From NCBI GenBank assembly GCA_964023205.1, contig OZ026833.1, forward strand, positions 32,948,830 through 33,012,829: a DNA stretch of 64,000 nt. Direction: 5' to 3'. This document shows positions 12,342 to 23,136 of this stretch, in pieces. Each line of letters opens with the position of its first letter. The stretch's first letter is position 1. A program made the translations under genes and the position numbers. The stretch is from Lutraria lutraria (lineage: Eukaryota; Mollusca; Bivalvia; Venerida; Mactridae). Under the pieces are notes generated by a model. The model searched no databases and was not told the origin of the DNA. It worked only from the letters and a program-made list of their open reading frames with translations.

Positions 12342-13537
12342 TTTTTTTTATTTTTATTTTTCGTGCGTTAGCGTTATACAGGCTTCAAAACATTTCGCAA
12401 ACACATGGAGTTTGTTTCTTGAAATTAAATTAAATAGAAACAGCGTATTTTGTACGTTTTGCATTAATTAATATTCATTTCTGCAATAATAGCGATGTTG
12501 ATCGCATTTCACGTGGGGTTACTGTAACGAAACCAGCCGTATGACTTTAGTTTGATATGTTGCGCTATGTACCAATCAAGGCTGCTGCATTGTGTTATCA
12601 TTGCGTGTTGGGTTATTGTCGTTGGCGTCAATATGCATATGGTACGTACGTATCTTACTGTGAATTTCATTAGCAGCGCGTGTGTTAAAGTAACAAATTG
12701 TTTTAATATCAATTATATAGAAAGTGAACATGTACGGTTACATATGTATGTAAGTCGGAGCGTGTGTTAAAGTAACAATTTATTTTAATATCAATTATAA
12801 AGAGACTGAACATGTACGGTTACGTATGTATGTAAGTCGGACACATGGTGAATCAGTATACATATAATTAGTTGAGTAAGTATAATAGTATGTAAGTGCA
12901 TGTACATTGATGTGCTTGCATTACCGAATTGCATTTATTTAAAAACTATCAGTCTGAGAATAGTGGAACAGACTAATCGCAGAACAATTCCAAATTGAAT
13001 GAGGGAGACCAGGCACCGCTTTGAAATTGTGTTTCATATATTTGCGAACTTAACAAATTAAGAATGTAAGTAAGCATGTGCGGAGAGATCTGTCCCACTG
13101 ATTTGGGGGCCGTCTTGTGTCAAACACACCCTACGCCCCATGCTAGGTAGGAACTATATAAGCGTGGGTGTGTGAAAGAAGACGACTTCATTGAAATGGC
13201 ATTCCTTCGTTTCACATTCTCAGATTGCATGCAGTCGAGTAGATTTAAACTTGGTAATGTGCGATAATTTTTTATCACACCCTGAAGGTAACGAACACGC
13301 ATAAACATGCATCATCGATCGACAAAGGGAAATAACCCACTTACGTATAGGAAACCCACCCGTCGAGCATATAGGACACCAAGGGAACTGGATGTTTTGG
13401 TCATATATCTATGTTTGTCTCTTATATTAATTTCTGCTATCGTAAAACTTGCCAAGTTTACAGTAATTTGAAACTACTCAAGCGAACACGTGCACAAACA
13501 CCTTGATATATAAGTTCCGATTCTCGTCAGACAATGT

Positions 13538-13629
13538 GCCGCAATGGCGCAGTCGGTTAAAGCGTCGGATATAGAAAGCTTTGGAGACAGGCAGACTTTT
13601 TGTGGCGGGTTCGAGGCCGGCCACGGATC
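13538..13629 (+). ncRNA. tRNA-like Pol III element 11
   Basis: GG allele with GATATAG. Unit 1,370 bp. Matches the element at 8141 and, at 16,354 bp distance, the one at 29892. Confidence 0.62.
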
Positions 13630-14907
13630 TTTTTTTTATTTTTATTTTTCGTTCGTTAGCGTTATACAGGCTTCAAAACGTTCCGCAAACGCTTGGCGTT
13701 TGTTTCTTGCAATTAAATTAAATAGAAACAGCGTATTTTGTACGTTTTGCATTAATAAATATTCATTTCTGCAATAATAGCGATGTTAATCGCATTTCAC
13801 GTGGGGTTACTGTAACGAAACCAGCCGTATGACTTTAGTTTGATATGTTGCGCTATGTACCAATCAAGGCTGCTGCATTGTGTTATCATTGCGTGTTGGG
13901 TTATTGTCGTTGGCGTCAATATGCATATGGTACGTACGTATCTTACTGTGAATTTCATAAGCAGCGCGTGTGTTAAAGTAACAATTTGTTTTAATATCAA
14001 TTATATAGAGACTGAACATGTACGGTTACATATGTATGTAAGTCGGAGCGTGTGTTAAAGTAACAATTTGTTTTAATATCAATTATATAGAGACTGAACA
14101 TGTACGGTTACATATGTATGTAAGTCGGAGCGTGTGTTAAAGTAACAATTTATTTTAATATCAATTATAAAGAGACTGAACATGTACGGTTACGTATGTA
14201 TGTAAGTTGGACACATGGTGAATCAGTATACATATAATTAGTTGAGTAAGTATAATAGTATGTTAGTGCATGTACATTGATGTGCTTGCATTACCGAATT
14301 GCATTTATTTAAAAACTATCAGTCTGAGAATAGTGGAACCGACTAATCGCAGAACAATTCCAAATTGAATGAGGGAGACCAGGCACCGCATTGAAATTGT
14401 GTTTCATATATTTGCGAACTTAACAAATTAAGAATGTAAGTAAGCGTGTGCGGAGAGATCTGTCCCAATGATTTGGGGGCCGTCTTGTGTCAAACACCCC
14501 CTACGCCCCATGCTAGGTAGGAACTATATAAGCGTGGGTGTGTGAAAGAAGACGACTTCATTGAAATGGCATTCCTTCGTTTCACATTCTCAGATTGCAT
14601 TCAGTCGAGTAGATTTAAACTTGGTAATATGCGATAATTTTTTATCACACCCTGAAGGTAACGAACACGCATAAACATGCATCATCGATCGACAAAGGGA
14701 AATAACCCACTTACGTATAGGAAACGCACCCGTCGAGCATATAGGACACCAAGGGAACTGGATGTTTTGGTCATATATCTATGTTTGTCTCTTATATTAA
14801 TTTCTGCTATCGTAAAACTTGCCAAGTTTACAGTAATTTGAAACTACTCAAACGAACACGTGCACAAACACCTTGATATATAAGTTCCGATTCTCGTCAG
14901 ACAATGT

Positions 14908-14999
14908 GCCGCAATGGCGCAGTCGGTTAAAGCGTCGGACATTGAAAGCTTTCCAGACAGGCAGACTTTTTGTGGCGGGTTCGAGGCCGGCCACGGATC
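14908..14999 (+). ncRNA. tRNA-like Pol III element 12
   Basis: CC allele. TACTTTAACG downstream, as in units 18937, 24414 and 31262. Unit 1,369 bp, three copies. Confidence 0.62.
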
Positions 15000-16276
15000 T
15001 TTTTTTTATTTTTATTTTTCGTTCGTTAGCGTTATACAGGCTTCAAAACGTTCCGCAAACGCTTGGCGTTTGTTTCTTGCAATTAAATTAAATAGAAACA
15101 GCGTATTTTGTACGTTTTGCATTAATTAATATTCATTTCTGCAATAATAGCGATGTTAATCGCATTTCACGTGGGGTTACTTTAACGAAACCAGCCATAT
15201 GACTTTAGTTTGATATGTTGCGCTATGTACCAATCAAGGCTGCGGCATTGTGTTATCATTGCGTGTTGGGTTATTGTCGTTGGCGTCAATATGCATATGG
15301 TACGTACGTATCTTACTGTGAATTTCATAAGCAGCGCGTGTGTTAAAGTAACAATTTGTTTTAATATCAATTATATAGAGACTGAACATGTACGGTTACA
15401 TATGTATGTAAGTCGGAGCGTGTGTTAAAGTAACAATTTGTTTTAATATCAATTATATAGAGACTGAACATGTACGGTTACATATGTATGTAAGTCGGAG
15501 CGTGTGTTAAAGTAACAATTTATTTTAATATCAATTATAAAGAGACTGAACATGTACGGTTACGTATGTATGTAAGTCGGACACATGGTGAATCAGTATA
15601 CATATAATTAGTTGAGTAAGTATAATAGTATGTTAGTGCATGTACATTGATGTGCTTGCATTACCGAATTGCATTTATTTAAAAACTATCAGTCTGAGAA
15701 TAGTGGAACCGACTAATCGCAGAACAATTCCAAATTGAATGAGGGAGACCAGGCACCGCATTGAAATTGTGTTTCATATATTTGCGAACTTAACAAATTA
15801 AGAATGTAAGTAAGCATGTGCGGAGAGATCTGTCCCACTGATTTGGGGGCCGTCTTGTGTCAAACACCCCCTACGCCCCATGCTAGGTAGGAACTATATA
15901 AGCGTGGGTGTGTGAAAGAAGACGACTTCATTGAAATGGCATTCCTTCGTTTCACATTCTCAGATTGCATTCAGTCGAGTAGATTTAAACTTGGTAATAT
16001 GCGATAATTTTTATCACACCCTGAAGGTAACGAACACGCATAAACATGCATCATCGATCGACAAAGGGAAATAAACCACTTACGTATAGGAAACGCACCC
16101 GTCGAGCATATAGGACACCAAGGGAACTGGATGTTTTGGTCATATATCTATGTTTGTCTCTTATATTAATTTCTGCTATCGTAAAACTTGCCAAGTTTAC
16201 AGTAATTTGAAACTACTCAAGCGAACACGTGCACAAACACCTTGATATATAAGTTCCGATTCTCGTCAGACAATGT

Positions 16277-16368
16277 GCCGCAATGGCGCAGTCGGTTAAA
16301 GCGTCGGACATTGAAAGCTTTCGAGACAGGCAGACTTTTTGTGGCGGGTTCGAGGCCGGCCACGGATC
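16277..16368 (+). ncRNA. tRNA-like Pol III element 13
   Basis: CG allele. Unit 1,291 bp with two 82-bp copies, the CAGT insertion and ACAACGTATTTTGAACG; the same combination recurs at 32630 and 38040. Confidence 0.62.
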
Positions 16369-17567
16369 TTTTTTTTATTTTTATTTTTCGTTCGTTAGCG
16401 TTATACAGGCTTCAAAACATTCCGCAAACACTTGGCGTTTGTTTCTTGCAATTAAATTAAATAGAAACAACGTATTTTGAACGTTTTGCATTAATTAATA
16501 TTCATTTCTGCAATAATAGCGATGTTAATCGCATTTCACGTGGGGTTACTGTAACGAAACCAGCCGTATGACTTTGGTTTGATATGTTGCGCTATGTACC
16601 AATCAAGGCTGCTGCATTGTGTTATCATTGCGTGTTGGGTTATTGTCGTTGGCGTCAATATGCATATGGTACGTACGTATCTTACTGTGAATTTCATAAG
16701 CAGCGCGTGTGTTAAAGTAACAATTTGTTTTAATATCAATTATATAGAGACTGAACATGTACGGTTACATATGTATGTAAGTCGGAGCGTGTGTTAAAGT
16801 AACAATTTATTTTAATATCAATTATAAAGAGACTGAACATGTACGGTTACGTATGTATGTAAGTCGGACACATGGTGAATCAGTATACAGTCATATAATT
16901 AGTTGAGTAAGTATAATAGTATGTTAGTGCATGTACATTGATGTGCTTGCATTACCGAATTGCATTTATTTAAAAACTATCAGTCTGAGAATAGTGGAAC
17001 CGACTAATCGCAGAACAATTCCAAATTGAATGAGGGAGACCAGGCACCGCATTGAAATTGTGTTTCATATATTTGCGAACTTAACAAATTAAGAATGTAA
17101 GTAAGCATGTGCGGAGAGATCTGTCCCACTGATTTGGGGGCCGTCTTGTGTCAAACACCCCCTACGCCCCATGCTAGGTAGGAACTATATAAGCGTGGGT
17201 GTGTGAAAGAAGACGACTTCATTGAAATGGCATTCCTTCGTTTCACATTCTCAGATTGCATTCAGTCGAGTAGATTTAAACTTGGTAATATGCGATAATT
17301 TTTATCACATCCTGAAGGTAACGAACACGCATAAACATGCATCATCGATCGACAAAGGGAAATAACCCACTTACGTATAGGAAACGCACCCGTCGAGCAT
17401 ATAGGACACCAAGGGAACTGGATGTTTTGGTCATATATCTATGTTTGTCTCTTATATTAATTTCTGCTATCGTAAAACTTGCCAAGTTTACAGTAATTTG
17501 AAACTACTCAAGCGAACACGTGCACAAACACCTTGATATATAAGTTCCGATTCTCGTCAGACAATGT

Positions 17568-17659
17568 GCCGCAATGGCGCAGTCGGTTAAAGCGTCGGAC
17601 ATTGAAAGCTTTCGAGACAGGCAGACTTTTTGTGGCGGGTTCGAGGCCGGCCACGGATC
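17568..17659 (+). ncRNA. tRNA-like Pol III element 14
   Basis: CG allele, standard boxes. Unit 1,369 bp, three copies, CTTTGGTTTG marker. Promoter-like segment reads GGGTATGTG downstream of TATA. Confidence 0.63.
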
Positions 17660-18936
17660 TTTTTTTTATTTTTATTTTTCGTTCGTTAGCGTTATACAGG
17701 CTTCAAAACATTCCGCAAACACTTGGCGTTTGTTTCTTGCAATTAAATTAAATAGAAACAGCGTATTTTGTACGTTTTGCATTAATTAATATTCATTTCT
17801 GCAATAATAGCGATGTTAATCGCATTTCACGTGGGGTTACTGTAACGAAACCAGCCGTATGACTTTGGTTTGATATGTTGCGCTATGTACCAATCAAGGC
17901 TGCTGCATTGTGTTATCATTGCGTGTTGGGTTATTGTCGTTGGCGTCAATATGCATATGGTACGTACGTATCTTACTGTGAATTTCATAAGCAGCGCGTG
18001 TGTTAAAGTAACAATTTGTTTTAATATCAATTATATAGAGACTGAACATGTACGGTTACATATGTATGTAAGTCGGAGCGTGTGTTAAAGTAACAATTTG
18101 TTTTAATATCAATTATATAGAGACTGAACATGTACGGTTACATATGTATGTAAGTCGGAGCGTGTGTTAAAGTAACAATTTATTTTAATATCAATTATAA
18201 AGAGACTGAACATGTACGGTTACGTATGTATGTAAGTCGGACACATGGTGAATCAGTATACATATAATTAGTTGAGTAAGTATAATAGTATGTTAGTGCA
18301 TGTACATTGATGTGCTTGCATTACCGAATTGCATTTATTTAAAAACTATCAGTCTGAGAATAGTGGAACCGACTAATCGCAGAACAATTCCAAATTGAAT
18401 GAGGGAGACCAGGCACCGCATTGAAATTGTGTTTCATATATTTGCGAACTTAACAAATTAAGAATGTAAGTAAGCATGTGCGGAGAGATCTGTCCCACTG
18501 ATTTGGGGGCCGTCTTGTGTCAAACACCCCCTACGCCCCATGCTAGGTAGGAACTATATAAGCGTGGGTATGTGAAAGAAGACGACTTCATTGAAATGGC
18601 ATTCCTTCGTTTCACATTCTCAGATTGCATTCAGTCGAGTAGATTTAAACTTGGTAATATGCGATAATTTTTATCACACCCTGAAGGTAACGAACACGCA
18701 TAAACATGCATCATCGATCGACAAAGGGAAATAACCCACTTACGTATAGGAAACGCACCCGTCGAGCATATAGGACACCAAGGGAACTGGATGTTTTGGT
18801 CATATATCTATGTTTGTCTCTTATATTAATTTCTGCTATCGTAAAACTTGCCAAGTTTACAGTAATTTGAAACTACTCAAGCGAACACGTGCACAAACAC
18901 CTTGATATATAAGTTCCGATTCTCGTCAGACAATGT

Positions 18937-19028
18937 GCCGCAATGGCGCAGTCGGTTAAAGCGTCGGACATTGAAAGCTTTCCAGACAGGCAGACTTTTT
19001 GTGGCGGGTTCGAGGCCGGCCACGGATC
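18937..19028 (+). ncRNA. tRNA-like Pol III element 15
   Basis: CC allele, TACTTTAACG marker. Unit 1,370 bp, three copies, one with AACACTTTATT. Confidence 0.62.
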
Positions 19029-20306
19029 TTTTTTTTATTTTTATTTTTCGTTCGTTAGCGTTATACAGGCTTCAAAACGTTCCGCAAACGCTTGGCGTTT
19101 GTTTCTTGCAATTAAATTAAATAGAAACAGCGTATTTTGTACGTTTTGCATTAATTAATATTCATTTCTGCAATAATAGCGATGTTAATCGCATTTCACG
19201 TGGGGTTACTTTAACGAAACCAGCCGTATGACTTTAGTTTGATATGTTGCGCTATGTACCAATCAAGGCTGCGGCATTGTGTTATCATTGCGTGTTGGGT
19301 TATTGTCGTTGGCGTCAATATGCATATGGTACGTACGTATCTTACTGTGAATTTCATAAGCAGCGCGTGTGTTAAAGTAACAATTTGTTTTAATATCAAT
19401 TATATAGAGACTGAACATGTACGGTTACATATGTATGTAAGTCGGAGCGTGTGTTAAAGTAACAATTTGTTTTAATATCAATTATATAGAGACTGAACAT
19501 GTACGGTTACATATGTATGTAAGTCGGAGCGTGTGTTAAAGTAACACTTTATTTTAATATCAATTATAAAGAGACTGAACATGTACGGTTACGTATGTAT
19601 GTAAGTTGGACACATGGTGAATCAGTATACATATAATTAGTTGAGTAAGTATAATAGTATGTTAGTGCATGTACATTGATGTGCTTGCATTACCGAATTG
19701 CATTTATTTAAAAACTATCAGTCTGAGAATAGTGGAACAGACTAATCGCAGAACAATTCCAAATTGAATGAGGGAGACCAGGCACCGCTTTGAAATTGTG
19801 TTTCATATATTTGCGAACTTAACAAATTAAGAATGTAAGTAAGCATGTGCGGAGAGATCTGTCCCACTGATTTGGGGGCCGTCTTGTGTCAAACACCCCC
19901 TACGCCCCATGCTAGGTAGGAACTATATAAGCGTGGGTGTGTGAAAGAAGACGACTTCATTGAAATGGCATTCCTTCGTTTCACATTCTCAGATTGCATG
20001 CAGTCGAGTAGATTTAAACTTGGTAATATGCGATAATTTTTTATCACACCCTGAAGGTAACGAACACGCATAAACATGCATCATCGATCGACAAAGGGAA
20101 ATAACCCACTTACGTATAGGAAACGCACCCGTCGAGCATATAGGACACCAAGGGAACTGGATGTTTTGGTCATATATCTATGTTTGTCTCTTATATTAAT
20201 TTCTGCTATCGTAAAACTTGCCAAGTTTACAGTAATTTGAAACTACTCAAGCGAACACGTGCACAAACACCTTGATATATAAGTTCCGATTCTCGTCAGA
20301 CAATGT

Positions 20307-20398
20307 GCCGCAATGGCGCAGTCGGTTTAAGCGTCGGATATAGAAAGCTTTGGAGACAGGCAGACTTTTTGTGGCGGGTTCGAGGCCGGCCACGGATC
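20307..20398 (+). ncRNA. tRNA-like Pol III element 16
   Basis: GG allele with GATATAG. D loop altered (GGTTTAAGCG for GGTTAAAGCG). Terminator shortened to T7 followed by AATTTTATTTTT. Unit 1,369 bp. Confidence 0.55.
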
Positions 20399-21675
20399 TT
20401 TTTTTAATTTTATTTTTCGTTCGTTAGCGTTATACAGGCTTCAAAACGTTCCGCAAACGCTTGGCGTTTGTTTCTTGCAATTAAATTAAATAGAAACAGC
20501 GTATTTTGTACGTTTTGCATTAATAAATATTCATTTCTGCAATAATAGCGATGTTAATCGCATTTCACGTGGGGTTACTGTAACGAATCCAGCCGTATGA
20601 CTTTAGTTTGATATGTTGCGCTATGTACCAATCAAGGCTGCTGCATTGTGTTATCATTGCGTGTTGGGTTATTGTCGTTGGCGTCAATATGCATATGGTA
20701 CGTACGTATCTTACTGTGAATTTCATAAGCAGCGCGTGTGTTAAAGTAACAATTTGTTTTAATATCAATTATATAGAGACTGAACATGTACGGTTACATA
20801 TGTATGTAAGTCGGAGCGTGTGTTAAAGTAACAATTTGTTTTAATATCAATTATATAGAGACTGAACATGTACGGTTACATATGTATGTAAGTCGGAGCG
20901 TGTGTTAAAGTAACAATTTATTTTAATATCAATTATAAAGAGACTGAACATGTACGGTTACGTATGTATGTAAGTTGGACACATGGTGAATCAGTATACA
21001 TATAATTAGTTGAGTAAGTATAATAGTATGTTAGTGCATGTACATTGATGTGCTTGCATTACCGAATTGCATTTATTTAAAAACTATCAGTCTGAGAATA
21101 GTGGAACCGACTAATCGCAGAACAATTCCAAATTGAATGAGGGAGACCAGGCACCGCATTGAAATTGTGTTTCATATATTTGCGAACTTAACAAATTAAG
21201 AATGTAAGTAAGCGTGTGCGGAGAGATCTGTCCCACTGATTTGGGGGCCGTCTTGTGTCAAACACCCCCTACGCCCCATGCTAGGTAGGAACTATATAAG
21301 CGTGGGTGTGTGAAAGAAGACGACTTCATTGAAATGGCATTCCTTCGTTTCACATTCTCAGATTGCATTCAGTCGAGTAGATTTAAACTTGGTAATATGC
21401 GATAATTTTTTATCACACCCTGAAGGTAACGAACACGCATAAACATGCATCATCGATCGACAAAGGGAAATAACCCACTTACGTATAGGAAACGCACCCG
21501 TCGAGCATATAGGACACCAAGGGAACTGGATGTTTTGGTCATATATCTATGTTTGTCTCTTATATTAATTTCTGCTATCGTAAAACTTGCCAAGTTTACA
21601 GTAATTTGAAACTACCCAAACGAACACGTGCACAAACACCTTGATATATAAGTTCCGATTCTCGTCAGACAATGT

Positions 21676-21767
21676 GCCGCAATGGCGCAGTCGGTTAAAG
21701 CGTCGGACATTGAAAGCTTTCCAGACAGGCAGACTTTTTGTGGCGGGTTCGAGGCCGGCCACGGATC
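21676..21767 (+). ncRNA. tRNA-like Pol III element 17
   Basis: CC allele in otherwise standard sequence. Core of the reference monomer. One sub-repeat copy has GACTAAAC instead of GACTGAAC. Confidence 0.63.
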
Positions 21768-21775
21768 TTTTTTTT
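21768..21775 (+). terminator. T8 Pol III-type terminator after the tRNA-like core (reference unit)
   Basis: An uninterrupted run of eight T follows directly after the ...CACGGATC 3' end of the core, and is itself followed by ATTTTTATTTTT, giving two back-up T5 runs. Oligo-T on the non-template strand is the known Pol III termination signal. The run is T8 in nearly all units and T7 in those with cores at 20307, 53747, 60509 and 63327. Confidence 0.75.
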
Positions 21776-22103
21776 ATTTTTATTTTTCGTTCGTTAGCGT
21801 TATACAGGCTTCAAAACGTTCCGCAAACGCTTGGCGTTTGTTTCTTGCAATTAAATTAAATAGAAACAGCGTATTTTGTACGTTTTGCATTAATTAATAT
21901 TCATTTCTGCAATAATAGCGATGTTAATCGCATTTCACGTGGGGTTACTGTAACGAAACCAGCCGTATGACTTTAGTTTGATATGTTGCGCTATGTACCA
22001 ATCAAGGCTGCTGCATTGTGTTATCATTGCGTGTTGGGTTATTGTCGTTGGCGTCAATATGCATATGGTACGTACGTATCTTACTGTGAATTTCATAAGC
22101 AGC
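21776..22103. other. AT-rich spacer between core and sub-repeats (reference unit)
   Basis: No gene is seen here. The stretch starts with the back-up T runs and a TTCGTTCGTTAGCG segment, then AT-rich sequence with TTAATTAA, then CACGTG in TTTCACGTGGGG. It ends with the two palindromes described separately. Short open frames cross it on both strands but mirror each other and show no coding signature. Confidence 0.6.
22057..22078. repeat. Paired 10-bp palindromes ATATGCATAT and TACGTACGTA (reference unit)
   Basis: Two perfect palindromes lie two bases apart, at 22057-22066 and 22069-22078. They appear unchanged in the units I checked on both sides of the array, although neighbouring bases vary. 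They could be protein-binding sites or cruciform-prone spots; no specific factor can be named. Confidence 0.7.
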
Positions 22104-22349
22104 GCGTGTGTTAAAGTAACAATTTGTTTTAATATCAATTATATAGAGACTGAACATGTACGGTTACATATGTATGTAAGTCGGAGCGTGTGTTAAAGTA
22201 ACAATTTGTTTTAATATCAATTATATAGAGACTGAACATGTACGGTTACATATGTATGTAAGTCGGAGCGTGTGTTAAAGTAACAATTTATTTTAATATC
22301 AATTATAAAGAGACTAAACATGTACGGTTACGTATGTATGTAAGTCGGA
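22104..22349 (+). repeat. 82-bp sub-repeat block, three copies (reference unit)
   Basis: Copies lie at 22104-22185, 22186-22267 and 22268-22349, each starting GCGTGTGTTAAAG and ending GTATGTAAGTCGGA. The first two (type A) carry TATAGAGAC and the palindrome TACATATGTA. The last (type B) carries TTTATTTTAA, TATAAAGAG and TACGTATGTA. Every unit ends its block with one type B copy; only the number of type A copies varies. Each copy contains TGTAAGT, which resembles a 5' splice site, but nothing else suggests splicing. Confidence 0.95.
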
Positions 22350-22580
22350 CACATGGTGAATCAGTATACATATAATTAGTTGAGTAAGTATAATAGTATG
22401 TTAGTGCATGTACATTGATGTGCTTGCATTACCGAATTGCATTTATTTAAAAACTATCAGTCTGAGAATAGTGGAACCGACTAATCGCAGAACAATTCCA
22501 AATTGAATGAGGGAGACCAGGCACCGCATTGAAATTGTGTTTCATATATTTGCGAACTTAACAAATTAAGAATGTAAGTA
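22350..22580. other. Unassigned spacer after the sub-repeats (reference unit)
   Basis: This is non-coding sequence in which I recognise no element. It contains the site, near GAACTTAACAAATT, where the 1,087-bp transposon inserted in two other units. Just beyond is a second donor-like string, AATGTAAGTAAG. One small polymorphism, an extra CAGT after GTATA, marks a subset of units (those with cores at 1, 16277, 32630, 35290, 38040, 53747, 56322 and 60509). Confidence 0.55.
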
Positions 22581-22620
22581 AGCATGTGCGGAGAGATCTG
22601 TCCCACTGATTTGGGGGCCG

Positions 22621-22700
22621 TCTTGTGTCAAACACCCCCTACGCCCCATGCTAGGTAGGAACTATATAAGCGTGGGTGTGTGAAAGAAGACGACTTCATT
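22621..22700 (+). promoter_or_regulatory. Promoter-like segment: CACCC and ACGCCCC boxes, TATATAAG, initiator-like TTCATT
   Basis: CACCCCC begins at 22633 and ACGCCCC at 22641. TATATAAG is at 22663-22670 and TTCATT has its A at 22698, 35 bases after the first T of the TATA box. This order (GC-type boxes, TATA, initiator about 30-35 bases on) is that of a compact Pol II core promoter, and the boxes stand out from the AT-rich surroundings. The segment is kept in all units. One changes CACCC to CACAC near 13127, and the unit at 54953 has CCCCTTACG. No downstream open frame is credible, so any product would be non-coding. Function is inferred from sequence only. Confidence 0.5.
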
Positions 22701-23013
22701 GAAATGGCATTCCTTCGTTTCACATTCTCAGATTGCATTCAGTCGAGTAGATTTAAACTTGGTAATATGCGATAATTTTTATCACATCCTGAAGGTAACG
22801 AACACGCATAAACATGCATCATCGATCGACAAAGGGAAATAACCCACTTACGTATAGGAAACGCACCCGTCGAGCATATAGGACACCAAGGGAACTGGAT
22901 GTTTTGGTCATATATCTATGTTTGTCTCTTATATTAATTTCTGCTATCGTAAAACTTGCCAAGTTTACAGTAATTTGAAACTACTCAAGCGAACACGTGC
23001 ACAAACACCTTGA
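22700..23013. other. Unassigned segment downstream of the promoter-like box (reference unit)
   Basis: No gene is recognised. A small inverted repeat, GATAA-TTT-TTATC, lies at 22771-22783; other units have one more T in the loop. Further on are ATCGATCGA, a CAAAGGGAAATAACCC string and a CACGTG hexamer at the 3' end. If the upstream TATA is used, this would be the body of the transcript. Confidence 0.5.
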
Positions 23014-23021
23014 TATATAAG
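23014..23021 (+). promoter_or_regulatory. TATATAAG box 31 bases upstream of a tRNA-like core
   Basis: The first T lies 31 bases before the G taken as position 1 of the next core (23045), placing the box at about -31 to -24. That is where TATA boxes sit in gene-external Pol III promoters and in the TATA-assisted tRNA promoters known from several invertebrates and plants. Exceptions are a mutated box (TTTATAAG) before the core at 12250 and a spacing of only 25 bases before the cores at 60509 and 63327. Confidence 0.6.
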
Positions 23022-23044
23022 TTCCGATTCTCGTCAGACAATGT

Positions 23045-23136
23045 GCCGCAATGGCGCAGTCGGTTAAAGCGTCGGACATTGAAAGCTTTCCAGACAGGCA
23101 GACTTTTTGTGGCGGGTTCGAGGCCGGCCACGGATC
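23045..23136 (+). ncRNA. tRNA-like Pol III element 18
   Basis: CC allele joined to the CATTCCGCAAACAC flank usually found with CG, so this unit looks recombinant. Unit 1,369 bp, three copies. Confidence 0.63.

Larger units (their letters stand above)
4114..14907 (+). repeat. Four-unit higher-order repeat, 5,397 bp, two copies
   Basis: The units with cores at 4114, 5484, 6853 and 8141 match those at 9511, 10881, 12250 and 13538 in order and in length (1370, 1369, 1288 and 1370 bp). Private markers agree. These include TTCGTGCG in the third unit, GCTCCCGTCG in the tail of the second, GTATGTAAGTGC in the third, the lost 82-bp copy in the third, and CCCAATGATT in the fourth. A few later substitutions separate the blocks. 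Confidence 0.9.
21682..23050 (+). repeat. Reference monomer (unit 17), 1,369 bp
   Basis: This is an ordinary unit, used to describe the layout. The tRNA-like core is at 21676-21767 and the T8 terminator at 21768-21775. Palindromes lie at 22057-22078 and the 82-bp sub-repeats at 22104-22349. The promoter-like segment is around 22621-22700, a small hairpin at 22771-22783, and the TATA box for the next core at 23014-23021. In other units the sub-repeat block starts 422 bases after the A of the ATGGCGCAG string (419 in the degenerate unit 39). In three-copy units the promoter-like TATA lies about 981 bases after it. Confidence 0.95.

Noticed and set aside
21783..21805. CENP-B box (TTCGTTCGTTAGCG)
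   Set aside because: Matches the TTCG start but lacks the required A and CGGG positions.
22663..22790. Spliced-leader or Sm-type snRNA gene after the second TATA (GGTAATATG donor-like string and AATTTTTA Sm-like string)
   Set aside because: Donor and Sm-like strings are only about ten bases apart, and the T stretch forms the loop of a small hairpin. No known leader or snRNA sequence is recognised.
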